Below, one piece after another: positions 1-8,553 of a stretch of 64,000 bases of DNA. Source of the DNA: Marinicrinis sediminis (GTDB taxonomy: Bacteria; Bacillota; Bacilli; Paenibacillales; KCTC-33676); NCBI RefSeq assembly GCF_042685085.1, contig NZ_JBHUMM010000043.1:1-64000 (forward strand), written 5' to 3'. The notes below the pieces were generated by a model. That model did no database searches and had not been told where the DNA came from. It saw only the letters and a program-made list of their open reading frames with translations. A program made the translations under genes and the position numbers. The stretch's first letter is position 1, and each line of letters starts with the position of its first letter.

Positions 1-51
1 CTCTTTCACCACTTGCAGTTTAAATTCTCTTGCATACTTTTGTCTTTTCAA
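1..51 (-). CDS. IS3-family transposase OrfA, N-terminal part only (runs off the window)
   Basis: Read from 51 down to 1, a TTG start opens a frame giving LKRQKYAREFKLQVVKE. This is the typical beginning of IS3-family OrfA, the helix-turn-helix DNA-binding half of the transposase. A purine-rich stretch (AGGGGGCG) lies just upstream of the TTG. Only 17 codons are visible because the gene leaves the window at base 1. The family call rests on this short but characteristic motif plus the adjoining IS-like end; the exact IS cannot be named. Confidence 0.65.
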   Translation of the reverse strand, partial: MKRQKYAREFKLQVVKE

Positions 52-123
52 ATGAAGCGCCCCCTGACTATGAATAGTATAATCATATGAACTTATATTG
101 TCCAAATACTATAGGGGGCTTAA
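1..123 (-). mobile_element. End of an IS3-family insertion sequence
   Basis: Between the OrfA start (51) and about position 123 lies a non-coding end. Read on the minus strand it begins TAAGCCCCCTATAG followed by TTTGGACA, a layout (C-run, then TTGGACA) like IS150-group terminal repeats. To the right, the reading frame of the neighbouring gene opens immediately after the TAA at 121-123. That fits an insertion that removed or displaced the 5' part of that gene. The other end and the target duplication lie outside the window. Confidence 0.55.
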
Positions 124-1275
124 GAGGTTTGCAAAAGAGCGTATGAGTTAGGGTGGCATCCCACGTTTAAGGATTTTGAGAGAATGTATGCTAAAAATTA
201 TGATAGGTCCCCATCCAGGATAGAAAGGGTTGGCAAGAAGTACCAATGGATTGCTTTTCATGAGCTATTAGCAATTATGTCGGATAATTTGCACTGGGTT
301 GACCGTGGTTATAGTGATATAGATGATTCAGAGTTCAGGGGTCCTTGGCAAAATCATTTGCGTGATTTAGATCCATCCTTGTGGATACGAGAAACTGAAG
401 ATTCGGGATGGGATGAATTCGAAGGTTCGTGGTGGCAACCTTTTGTTTTTCCATTTGTTAATGACGAACTGCAAAATCAGAAGTCTTGGCTTTGGGATAA
501 GGCAATTGTCCCTCCGTTTAAGGAGTTATTAGAAAGGACAAACCCAATTGATAATAAAAGGTGGATGGTTCTAAGAGGGTTTTCTAAATGGAGTAAGAAA
601 CCCGAAATGGATGAAGATAAAATTCCAAGTCAAGATGCCTGGTTTAGGATAAATACATGTATTATTAATAAAAAAGATGCTGATAAACTTAAAAAGAAAC
701 TAAAGGGTGAAAACTTATGCGATCCAGATATTTCGAATCCAAGTTCAACAGACCACCAAGGATTTTTAAAAGAATATCCTTGGCATCCGTATTATAAAGA
801 AATGCTTGATTGGATAGAATCGGACTCTGATGCTAATTGGCGGGAATTAATAAATGTTAACTATCTTGTTCCTACAAATCAGTATGAGTGGGAGTCTGGT
901 AGCACCGACAAATCATTAAATAAGTCAATTTCAATATACTTGCCAAATAAACTTTTAATTAGTGATATGGGCTTGAAATTTAAGCATAATACATATGGGG
1001 AATGGGTTGATTCAAATAATAATCTAGCATTTATTGATCCAAGCATTAAAGAAATTGGCCCTTCATATGCATTAATTAGGAAAGACATCATGAACGAGTG
1101 GCTTGAAGCAAATGAATTACAATTAGTCTGGCTTATTGGGGGCGAAAAACAACTTTTTACAAGTATGGCTAGTAAATTCTTTGGTAGACTTGTTTACAGC
1201 GGAATATATACCTATACTGATAAAGGTATTGATGGTGAGATGTGGTGTATAGAAGAAAAGGGTCACTATGAATGA
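124..1275 (+). pseudogene. 5'-truncated gene, C-terminal fragment of a large AVAST/STAND-like protein
   Basis: The frame is open from 124, directly abutting the IS end, and reads RAYELGWHP then RIERVGKKYQWIAFHELLA. The first ATG is at 184, giving 363 residues. Continuous protein-like sequence before that ATG shows the true start was further upstream and has been lost. The motifs GKKYQWIA.HE, GPWQ and RDLDPS, and many Trp residues, remind me of the C-terminal region of very large anti-phage STAND NTPases (Avs/AVAST type) and related unnamed proteins. No NTPase motifs remain. Codon use is AT-rich compared with genes after 2 kb, which suggests acquired DNA. The family assignment is from memory and moderate; that it is a fragment is firmer. 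It is unlikely to be functional alone. Confidence 0.5.
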
Positions 1276-1368
1276 GGAAGTATTAGAAAAATTCATTACT
1301 ATAATGTAAGTGTATAATTCTCCCAAGAGGTGAGATACAAAATCTAAAATCTAAGTTCTACTAAGACT

Positions 1369-1730
1369 ATGAAAAAGAGAACGAACTACCCCGCCGAATT
1401 TAAACCGAAGGTTGTATTGGAGATCCTAGCTGAATAGTCTATAGTGAATGAAATCACTGCAAAGTATGATGTTAGTCCTGTGGTCTTCTCTCTTTGGAAA
1501 AAAGAGTTCTTAGCTTTGAAAGTGTTTAAGAAAGGGCCTTCCAAGATAAAAGGAACTCGAACACAGCCACGAGCATATTGCAGAACTAGAGCATAAAGTC
1601 TGCCAGCTTACCTATGAGGTAGGCTGGCTGAAAAAAATCTACAGAAATTCTCGGACCCTGCTGGAAGAAGAATCTATTAAGTGTGAATAGAAGCAGTGTG
1701 TATCGAGAACCGCCCAAGGTGAAGACGATA
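1369..1730 (+). pseudogene. Decayed IS3-family element (OrfA plus first codons of OrfB)
   Basis: From the ATG at 1369 the translation MKKRTNYPAEFKPKVVLEIL is a classic IS3-family OrfA start. An in-frame TAG follows at 1435-1437, after which the same frame continues with NEITAKYDVSP and LWKKEF. A frame change near 1550 brings in ELEHSHEHIAELEHKVCQL and YEVGWLKK, the OrfA coiled-coil end. NRSSVYR at about 1683 matches the beginning of OrfB. No OrfB catalytic DDE core is recognisable beyond about 1730, so this is a dead remnant. It is a different lineage from the IS end at position 1. I could not interpret 1730-1960. Confidence 0.7.
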
Positions 1731-1966
1731 GCTATCAACACAATTATTTCCAGTTTGATAATTTGCAATCTTCATCTGTGTTTGTCTACAATCAAACTGG
1801 ATTATATCCGTCATAAATATCGAACAGCCCATTATATTCCAAAAGGTAAATGGCGGTGCAGATTGGTCCAAAGTGGAGCTCGTGAGTTCATCTCTTTATT
1901 CCTCCATCATCCACTCATCATCGCTCACAATTAACCATCTGTTGCTGTTACATGCTGATTATGTAC

Positions 1967-2410
1967 TTAATCACTTCTCATTTCGATCAGATTGATGAAG
2001 GCACGAAGCTTGTTATTGCTGCGACCTACTTCCATTTCTTTATCGCCATCTATAATGGTGACGGTTTTGCCGTTGATTGCACCCTTCACGTTTATACGCT
2101 GATCGGACTTGCCTTTGATGACGAACTGGCCGTCCGAGTCTTCTTCATATACATAATCGGTGTGAGAGGCCAGCTTGTCAATCGCCTCCGCCTCGGCTGC
2201 GGCTGCCGCTTCTTCTGCTGCGACGGCTTCTGCCTCCAGAATCTCAGCAGGTTCATGCTGGAAGCCAAAGTACAGCATACCGCCCACTAATGCAACCACG
2301 GGGAGCCATTTGAGGTTTGATCTGATCGACTTGATGATCAACACACAAACGAGCAACATGAACAAAACAATCCATAAATTTTCCTGTAAAAATGCAAGCA
2401 ATCCTTCCAA
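1967..2410 (-). CDS. Small membrane-anchored hypothetical protein
   Basis: 147 residues from a TTG start at 2410, preceded by AGAGGTGG at a proper distance. Two hydrophobic segments at about residues 10-28 and 35-50 are followed by an Ala/Glu-rich stretch (about 53-78, helical, possibly coiled-coil) and a charged C-terminal domain containing GQFVIKGKSDQRINVKGAING. The layout suggests an N-terminal membrane hairpin or anchor and a soluble domain outside or at the membrane face. I do not recognise the family. It probably shares a leftward transcript with the gene at 2591-2968, which lies 180 bases upstream. Confidence 0.6.
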   Translation of the reverse strand: MEGLLAFLQENLWIVLFMLLVCVLIIKSIRSNLKWLPVVALVGGMLYFGFQHEPAEILEAEAVAAEEAAAAAEAEAIDKLASHTDYVYEEDSDGQFVIKGKSDQRINVKGAINGKTVTIIDGDKEMEVGRSNNKLRAFINLIEMRSD

Positions 2411-2590
2411 AAAACCACCTCTTTATCTGTCTATGTATAAACCTTTTCTATTTTGACATAAGCCCATTCTCGTTTCAACCCTCACGACGATAAAAATGAG
2501 AACCATCTAGACCTGGTTTGATCATAGGTATAGATGGTTCCGAAATAAACTAGAAATGTGGATAGCTGAAAATGGGGCCATTATTTCGGT

Positions 2591-2968
2591 TTACTGTATA
2601 AGCTGATAGACCTTGCCATCAGCAAACAGTACCGATTCCGAGGATTCGTTTTCCACTTTATAAAGGATGGTGCCCTCAGGTAGAGCAGTAGCGGCTCCAT
2701 TCTTCCATTTATCGTCCTCACATGAATCCGCATCGACGGTATGTTGCACTTGACCCAATTCCTTTCCCTTTACCACAGACGATGCTTCTGCGTTTACGTT
2801 CACTTTGTACGTGTTGTCGTCCCATTTGATGACATCTGCATATTTGGTTATGACAGATTGGCAATTTTCTTCATTCCGATCAGGCTTTTCAACGATCAGA
2901 AAGTTGTAGGAAACCAGTAATACCGCGATCCAGCTCAGAAGATAGAGTCCATTTTTCATTTTTTTCAA
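2591..2968 (-). CDS. Small exported or membrane-anchored hypothetical protein
   Basis: 125 residues from a TTG start at 2968 with GGAGGG eight bases upstream. The N-terminus MKKMKNGLYLLSWIAVLLVSY is a signal peptide or signal anchor (residues 8-27) without a clear cleavage site or lipobox. The remaining roughly 95 residues are polar, with two Cys (about residues 36 and 83), and end in a short beta-rich segment (GTILYKVENESSESVLFADG). No family is recognised. It is likely to be secreted or tethered outside the membrane. Confidence 0.6.
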   Translation of the reverse strand: MKKMKNGLYLLSWIAVLLVSYNFLIVEKPDRNEENCQSVITKYADVIKWDDNTYKVNVNAEASSVVKGKELGQVQHTVDADSCEDDKWKNGAATALPEGTILYKVENESSESVLFADGKVYQLIQ

Positions 2969-3009
2969 GTCTAATCCCTCCTGTATCAGTACATACGAGA
3001 CTCTTTCTC

Positions 3010-3219
3010 CTAGGTTTCACCTAAAGTCGAAACTTGTTGGAAGAACAAATAATAGAACAGGAAAAGAAGGAAGTATATAGGAAAAGTCGAAATGAATAGA
3101 TCATAACCAACCTTGGCTGCATCATGTACAACTGTAAATGAAAGAAGAACGTTCATGATTGTGAAAATAAGGAGGAGTCCCGTGCGGAACCGGTGGCCAT
3201 TCATTCTGCTCGTAACCAT
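3010..3219 (-). CDS. Possible two-helix membrane protein, divergent-overlapping
   Basis: A 69-residue frame (or 61 from the inner ATG at 3195) with two strongly hydrophobic stretches, about residues 13-30 and 40-60, and a basic N-terminus. Its composition is like a genuine small membrane protein, and it sits 41 bases upstream of the 2591-2968 gene on the same strand. Against it: there is no convincing ribosome binding site, and its 5' end overlaps the start of the opposite-strand lipoprotein gene at 3182 by 38 bases. I list it as uncertain. Confidence 0.3.
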   Translation of the reverse strand: MVTSRMNGHRFRTGLLLIFTIMNVLLSFTVVHDAAKVGYDLFISTFPIYFLLFLFYYLFFQQVSTLGET

Positions 3220-4951
3220 ACTTGTCTTGCTAGTTGGATGTGAAGCGGAACAAAGAAATCTGATAGAAGGGACAGCGAACCCAGAGCTTTCAACAGAAGG
3301 GGATTTTGTATTCAGTCGGGATATCCTCTCGATAGGTATCGGGGAAAGCGATGATCAAGCAAGTCAGCAAATCTATTCCTTTGAAGGGACAGAGGTTCAT
3401 CAGACTCCGACTCAACTGGTGATGCATCGGGAGGAACTATTGATTGATCTCAAATTGAAATCGAGCCTTGTTCATCCAACGGTCGAAGACCTGCTCAATC
3501 AAATCAGCATAGAGGGTACGACCCGATATACGTTCACGAAAGAAGAACGAGAAGAGGGCATATATCTGCTGTCTCTCATTTATGAACAGTCTCCTATTAA
3601 AGTAAAGCTGGGAGATATGAAACCGATGGAGTTTATAAAGCATGAAAAGCTGGGGGTTATCGTGGATCAGACTTCCCTTTCGGAGGACGGACTGGTTGTT
3701 CATACGGGAATATCCGAGCATGCAGCTGTGAAAGTGTCGCATTCGAAAAAGAGTTTGAACCTGGTTTTCTCTGAAGAAATGGATACCCGGTATGGAACTG
3801 AACTGCTGCCAGCCGGAGAATGGATTGATCCTACAACCTATCAACTGCATATATGGGACAATGCACGAGAGAAAGTTGGAAACCTCTTCATAAGTGACCA
3901 CGGCACCCATTTCACAGTATCGCTGGAGCATTTCCGGGCAAAGAGCGGAAATTTTATTGAGATCGGTTCGCGCTTGCCTTCCATCTCCATAGAGAGAGTA
4001 CAGAAAAAGAATTGGTTCGATATGAACAGTCATGAACGAGTGGGATGGTCAGAGCTGGATTACTTCTATGCAGACATCGTATTTTCAGCGGACAACAAGC
4101 AATACGTTGGGGTTGCAGAGATATGGAATCAGAGCATGCTCCATGCCGAAAGAGCCTACCAGCTTGTATTGCACAGGAAGGGAGAGCTGCCGTTAGTCAT
4201 GGAAGAAGGCTTGTCAGCCATGACTTCACGGGTACAATGGCTGGATCATGAACGATTGCTTTATGCGGACAATCATCGTATTTATGTATATGACGTGAAC
4301 CGCCAGGAGCGAGAAGTGATTCAGGATTTTTCAGACAGCAACAATCAAGAAAGGCTTCATCAGGTTACTTACGATCAGTGGACGGATCGGCTGGTATTCA
4401 TGACCATTACGCCGCTGAAGAGTGAGACAGATTATGCGTACGCGTTTCACAGATGGATCTATGCGAATCTTACAGAGCCAGTCATAGAAAAACAAAGCTA
4501 TACGACTGGAACAATCAGAATGTGGCCGAACATTCCCAGGATGCCCGTGCACATTTCGGAACAAGGCTATTACTGGACGGTCACGAGAGATGATCAGATA
4601 TGGACCCGTTATGAGGGTAGAGACGGGTCTGTAGATGAGGCGGAAGGAAAGGTTCTGCTGCTGGACAATTCACTCGCCTATTTGGAAAAACAAGCACGAT
4701 CCCAGCAAACCGGATTGTGGTATTCCACCTATTATCAATGGCATGCCCAACATGATCTCAAACAGATGGTAACGGCACCCGGTGACCTTCGCGTCGCTGG
4801 TAAACAACTGATCTCACAGACAGATGAAGGACTTTATCGTTATCTGGCCGAGTATGACAAATGGGAGCAGGCAGAGGAATTCGGAAACGCCGTATTTTTT
4901 TCTCCTTCTTCCCAGAGCGGGATGTACAAGCAAGTGGATGAATACGAGTGA
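3182..4951 (+). CDS. Lipoprotein, probable beta-propeller-type extracellular protein
   Basis: 589 residues from a GTG at 3182, chosen because AAGGAGG (3169-3175) lies six bases upstream. The upstream in-frame ATGs at 3155 and earlier lack such a site. The start MRNRWPFILLVTILVLLVGCEAEQ is a lipoprotein signal with lipobox LVGC (Cys at residue 20). The N-terminal half contains a segment like a bacterial Ig-like domain (HSKKSLNLVFSEEMD). The C-terminal half has spaced aromatic, beta-rich repeats (WLDHERLLYADNHRIYVYDV, DQWTDRLVFM) of the WD/TolB-propeller kind. Its function is unknown. It is probably anchored on the outer face of the membrane and transcribed alone. Confidence 0.75.
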   Translation: MRNRWPFILLVTILVLLVGCEAEQRNLIEGTANPELSTEGDFVFSRDILSIGIGESDDQASQQIYSFEGTEVHQTPTQLVMHREELLIDLKLKSSLVHPTVEDLLNQISIEGTTRYTFTKEEREEGIYLLSLIYEQSPIKVKLGDMKPMEFIKHEKLGVIVDQTSLSEDGLVVHTGISEHAAVKVSHSKKSLNLVFSEEMDTRYGTELLPAGEWIDPTTYQLHIWDNAREKVGNLFISDHGTHFTVSLEHFRAKSGNFIEIGSRLPSISIERVQKKNWFDMNSHERVGWSELDYFYADIVFSADNKQYVGVAEIWNQSMLHAERAYQLVLHRKGELPLVMEEGLSAMTSRVQWLDHERLLYADNHRIYVYDVNRQEREVIQDFSDSNNQERLHQVTYDQWTDRLVFMTITPLKSETDYAYAFHRWIYANLTEPVIEKQSYTTGTIRMWPNIPRMPVHISEQGYYWTVTRDDQIWTRYEGRDGSVDEAEGKVLLLDNSLAYLEKQARSQQTGLWYSTYYQWHAQHDLKQMVTAPGDLRVAGKQLISQTDEGLYRYLAEYDKWEQAEEFGNAVFFSPSSQSGMYKQVDEYE

Positions 4952-5119
4952 CAGTCCTGTCAGTCCTGTCAGTCTGATAACGGCATCTTTCATATATAGA
5001 TCGATGGAGATGAACACCAAATCATTCATAGATAGATATGGAGACCTGGATTTTTCCTGAAATCAGTAGACCATTGCTTCGCGCAGCAGAGAGGAAAAAC
5101 AGGGAAAAGGAGAAGATCG

Positions 5120-6382
5120 ATGTCCACGAACAAACAGCACGTGAGAGCCTGGGTGATGTATGACTGGGCAAACTCAGCTTTTGCAGCGACGATGATGGCT
5201 GCTGTTCTGCCCGTATTTTATTCTGAAGTGGCCGCAGCTCCGCTGGAGGATCATGTGGCGACATCATACTGGGGATTTACCCAGACGATTGCGATGGTTT
5301 TGATGGCGGTGATGGCACCCGTGCTTGGAGCTGTGGCGGATTATTCCGGTTTGAAGATGCGCTTTTTGCGATTTTTTGCCTTGATGGGCATTTTGGCCTC
5401 GGCAGGCTTTGTTTTTGTCGGGGAAGGAGATTATATACTGGCTTCGGGATTGTTCATCTTTGGCCTGGTCGGATTTTCTAATGCCAATACGTTTTATGAC
5501 GGCCTATTGCCCGATCTCGTCCCGGATGAGCAGCGGGATCGGGTATCTTCACAAGGCTTTGCCTTCGGGTATATAGGCGGTGGCCTTCTGCTGGTGCTGA
5601 ACCTGCTGTGGATTCAGAAGCCGGAATGGTTCGGCATCCCAGATACGCTGACGGGGACACGGATTTCATTTCTATCCGTGGCGCTATGGTGGTTGCTGTT
5701 TTCCTTGCCATTGATGAGGCGGGTACGAGACACGCGGCGGCATGGCGAACTACAGGTTCGGCAGTATGCACGCATTGGCTTTAGCCGCATTTGGCATACG
5801 TTGCGCCATCTCCGGCAATATCCGGAGCTGTTGAAGTTTATGTTGGCCTTCTGGTTTTTCAATGACGGCATCAGTACAATCATTACGATGGCGACGATCT
5901 ATGGCAAAGAGATCGGCATTGGCACCTCAGATCTGATCGGTGCGCTGGTGATTACCCAGTTTGTCGGCATCCCGTTTACGCTGTTGCTGGGAAAGCTGGC
6001 GGATAGATGGGGATCGAAGCGAACCTTAACGCTATCGCTATGGGTGTATGTGCTGATCGTACTCTTGGGGGCGCTGATGACCTCGGCCCTTCATTTTTAT
6101 CTACTTGCCTTTATGGTGGGGCTCGTTCAGGGAGGAAGTCAGGCCTTGTCCCGCTCGATATACAGCAAAATGATCCCGAAAGAGCGGGCTGCTGAATTTT
6201 TCGGTTTTCTGAATTTGTCCAGCAAATTTTCTGCGATTGTCGGACCGCTCGTTTTTTCAACTGTCGGGTTGTTGACAGGCTCCAGCCGGTGGGGAATCCT
6301 TGCGCTGCTCTTGTTTTTCATAGCTGGTATTGTTCTGCTGGCGAAGGTCAACATCGAGAAGGGAAAATCACAGGCTGTATGA
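5120..6382 (+). CDS. MFS transporter of the UMF1 / Atg22-like family
   Basis: 420 residues, ATG preceded by AAAAGGAGAAG. The N-terminal motif WVMYDWANSAFA is the signature of the UMF1 group of the major facilitator superfamily, relatives of yeast Atg22 and of B. subtilis YxiO. About 12 hydrophobic segments can be counted. An MFS cytoplasmic-loop motif is seen as GKLADRWGSKR (about residues 290-300) and a further one as SKMIPKERAAEFFGF near residue 350. Length is normal. The substrate is unknown; the fungal member effluxes amino acids from vacuoles, which cannot be transferred safely. It has its own transcription unit. Confidence 0.85.
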   Translation: MSTNKQHVRAWVMYDWANSAFAATMMAAVLPVFYSEVAAAPLEDHVATSYWGFTQTIAMVLMAVMAPVLGAVADYSGLKMRFLRFFALMGILASAGFVFVGEGDYILASGLFIFGLVGFSNANTFYDGLLPDLVPDEQRDRVSSQGFAFGYIGGGLLLVLNLLWIQKPEWFGIPDTLTGTRISFLSVALWWLLFSLPLMRRVRDTRRHGELQVRQYARIGFSRIWHTLRHLRQYPELLKFMLAFWFFNDGISTIITMATIYGKEIGIGTSDLIGALVITQFVGIPFTLLLGKLADRWGSKRTLTLSLWVYVLIVLLGALMTSALHFYLLAFMVGLVQGGSQALSRSIYSKMIPKERAAEFFGFLNLSSKFSAIVGPLVFSTVGLLTGSSRWGILALLLFFIAGIVLLAKVNIEKGKSQAV

Positions 6383-6564
6383 ATCGTGTAGGGTAAACGG
6401 GAACCGAACAGAACGAAGATGTACAGGATATTTGTCATTTAGATCAGACGCGGATTTTTGTCATTCAGGTTAGCGGGGGTTTGTGATAAAATGTAAGATT
6501 GTAAGAGTGAATTTGCCGCAAAAATCGAATCATACTTCTTAACCTGGCAGAAAGAGGGGACACA

Positions 6565-7290
6565 ATGGGTCGCAAGTGGAACAATATCAAAGAGAAAAAA
6601 GCAAGCAAAGATAAAAACACCAGTCGTATTTATGCCAAATTCGGGCGTGAGATTTATGTAGCCGCCAAGCAGGGTGAGCCGGACCCGGAATCAAACCGCA
6701 ATTTAAAGGTCGTTCTGGAGCGCGCCAAGACATACAATGTACCCAAGGCCATCATTGATCGTGCGCTGGAGAAGGCAAAGGGCGGAGCGGATGAGAATTA
6801 CGAAGAGCTAAGATATGAAGGATTTGGCCCAAGCGGCTCCATGCTGATCGTGGAAGCGCTGACGAATAACGTCAACCGCACCGCACCGGAAGTGCGTTCT
6901 GCATTCAATAAAAATGGCGGCAGCATGGGCGTCAGCGGTTCTGTTTCCTATATGTTCGATGAAACTGCTGTGATCGGACTGGAAGGAAAAAGTGCCGATG
7001 AAGTGCTGGAAATCCTGATGGAAGCGGACGTGGATGCGCGGGATTTGCTAGAGGAAGACACCACCGTTATTGTGTATGCGGAACCGGATCAATTCCATGC
7101 GGTACAGGAAGCGCTTGGCCAAGCGGGTGTATCTGAATTCAGTATCGCCGAGCTGACGATGCTGCCGCAAACCGAAGTAACGCTGTCTGAGGAAGACCTG
7201 GCACAGTTTGAGAAATTGGTCGATGCATTGGAAGACCTGGAGGATGTACAGCGTGTCTACCACAATGTAGACATGGAAGGCGAATCCTGA
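6565..7290 (+). CDS. YebC/TACO1-family translation or regulatory protein (YeeI type)
   Basis: 241 residues, ATG after AGAGGGGACAC. The sequence matches the YebC/PmpR/TACO1 family over its whole length: N-terminal KWNNIKEKKASKDKNTSRIYAKFGREI, then LERAKTYNVPKAIIDRALEKAKGG, YEGFGPSG, VRSAFNKNGGSMG and a C-terminal alpha/beta domain ending in DLEDVQRVYHNVD. The 'GRKWNNIKEKKA' start, without the usual 'GHSKW', is that of the B. subtilis YeeI branch. Members of the family were long annotated as transcription regulators; recent work links YeeI-type proteins to relief of ribosome stalling at polyproline. A hairpin terminator follows at 7365. Confidence 0.92.
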   Translation: MGRKWNNIKEKKASKDKNTSRIYAKFGREIYVAAKQGEPDPESNRNLKVVLERAKTYNVPKAIIDRALEKAKGGADENYEELRYEGFGPSGSMLIVEALTNNVNRTAPEVRSAFNKNGGSMGVSGSVSYMFDETAVIGLEGKSADEVLEILMEADVDARDLLEEDTTVIVYAEPDQFHAVQEALGQAGVSEFSIAELTMLPQTEVTLSEEDLAQFEKLVDALEDLEDVQRVYHNVDMEGES

Positions 7291-7364
7291 TTTACGGAAT
7301 CCCCAATTCTAACTTCATTCGAACCGAATTGGCATTCAATGACAACATCATGACGACAGATGAT

Positions 7365-7406
7365 ACAGACTTCGCTGAGAGCACAAGGCAGCAAGTCTGT
7401 TTTTCT
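7365..7406 (+). terminator. Rho-independent terminator after the yebC-family gene
   Basis: ACAGACTT (7365-7372) and GCTG (7374-7377) pair with CAGC (7389-7392) and AAGTCTGT (7393-7400), giving a 12-bp stem with one bulge and an 11-base loop. TTTTTCTTT follows. Confidence 0.8.
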
Positions 7407-7574
7407 TTATGGATGCGTTATATCTAATCCATGTCTCCAAACCCTGATATTCATGGACCTGATTGATAGGCATGAGGGATTGTAAGCTAGCAAATGAGTT
7501 TCTTCTACATAAGTAACCGTCTGAAAAAGAGGTCAAATCCAGCTTTAAATTTAAAAGAAACGGGTGTGGTGTCG

Positions 7575-8054
7575 ATGAATGCAATGGATGTCATCATTTT
7601 AAATTTTCAAGAGATCAGAAGTAGAAGTGAGAGGGTTTGGAAAGCGATCCCCGACGAAATGTTGGATTGGAAACCGGATAACGAAGCGTTTACGTGTGCG
7701 GAAATGATCAGACATATCTTACAAGCGGAGTTTCTTTATCACCAAGTTCTAATAGGAAGAGGGGGGAAAATCTTAGCTGATGTATTCAATCCTTTCGAAG
7801 GGAAAGCATTCATATCGGTAGAGAATGAACTTCAATTTGCAAAGCCGTATCGGGAGAAATTCTTGACGTATCTTCAATCCATTCCTATCGATGATTTGGA
7901 AAACATCGATATTGATCTTCTTGAGGCAGGCGGCTATGTGAAAAAACTCGGGGATATGCTATTGCGCATCGCCTATCACGAATCTGTCCACACCGGCCAG
8001 TTGTTAAACTATATGAGAACAATGGGAGTGGATCGCCCTCATATATGGAATTGA
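7575..8054 (+). CDS. DinB-family metal-binding protein
   Basis: 159 residues from the ATG at 7575, with a weak GGTGTGGTG upstream; the frame is open from 7494, so a longer form is possible. It has the four-helix DinB/YfiT fold signature. One His lies in the helix AEMIRHILQAEFLYH, and two lie in the third-helix motif HESVHTGQLLNYMR, which together normally form a metal site. Members include thiol transferases and stress-induced proteins, but most have no known function. It is followed 36 bases later by the GNAT gene and probably shares its transcript. Confidence 0.8.
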   Translation: MNAMDVIILNFQEIRSRSERVWKAIPDEMLDWKPDNEAFTCAEMIRHILQAEFLYHQVLIGRGGKILADVFNPFEGKAFISVENELQFAKPYREKFLTYLQSIPIDDLENIDIDLLEAGGYVKKLGDMLLRIAYHESVHTGQLLNYMRTMGVDRPHIWN

Positions 8055-8090
8055 CGATATGGAGAAAGGTTGATTTAGGAGGGAATATCG

Positions 8091-8540
8091 ATGGCCGAAA
8101 TGAGCCACGTTCGGCAAATTCATGATGAAGAATGGCCGCAGTTGATGGATTTGTATGAACAGATGCATCCGGAAGATCCAGTTCTTTCTTCAAATGAGCT
8201 ACAGCCCTTGCTGCAGCAAATCCAGGAGGATGACTACCACTACCTATTCGGTGCTTTTGTAGAAGATAAGCTGGTGGCGACCTGTGTGCTCGTCATCATA
8301 CCGAACTTGACGCGAGGCGGCAAACCGTATGGCTTGATTGAAAATGTTGTGACCGATGCCCGATTCCGCAGGCAGGACCTTGCCACACGCGTATTAAAAA
8401 TTGCATTGGAAACGGCCTGGCAGCAGCAATGCTATAAGGTGATGCTCATGACCGGTGCACAGGAAGCGGGCACACTGCAATTTTACGAACAGGCCGGATT
8501 TGCATGCGGAGTGAAGACCGGACTGATTGCCAAACCTTGA
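8091..8540 (+). CDS. GNAT-family N-acetyltransferase
   Basis: 149 residues, ATG with TAGGAGGG nine bases upstream. It shows the GNAT fold order: N-terminal HDEEWPQLMDLYEQM, the beta-strand pair LFGAFVEDKLVATCVLVI, the acetyl-CoA-binding segment VVTDARFRRQDLATRVLKIA (variant of Q/RxxGxG/A) and C-terminal YEQAGFACGVKTGL. It would transfer an acetyl group from acetyl-CoA to an amine; the substrate is not predictable. It lies 13 bases upstream of the arylamine-acetyltransferase-like gene and is almost certainly cotranscribed with it. Confidence 0.85.
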   Translation: MAEMSHVRQIHDEEWPQLMDLYEQMHPEDPVLSSNELQPLLQQIQEDDYHYLFGAFVEDKLVATCVLVIIPNLTRGGKPYGLIENVVTDARFRRQDLATRVLKIALETAWQQQCYKVMLMTGAQEAGTLQFYEQAGFACGVKTGLIAKP

Positions 8541-8553
8541 GGAGGACGTACTA

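Noticed and set aside
1790..1934. Possible OrfB remainder or other coding sequence after the dead IS
   Set aside because: Open in more than one frame, but I could not match any transposase motif, so it was left unassigned.
6430..6470. Direct repeat TTTTGTCATTyAG before the yebC-family gene, as a promoter or regulator site
   Set aside because: Spacing to the nearest -10-like sequence (GATAAAAT near 6485) is wrong for a -35, and no regulator is suggested.
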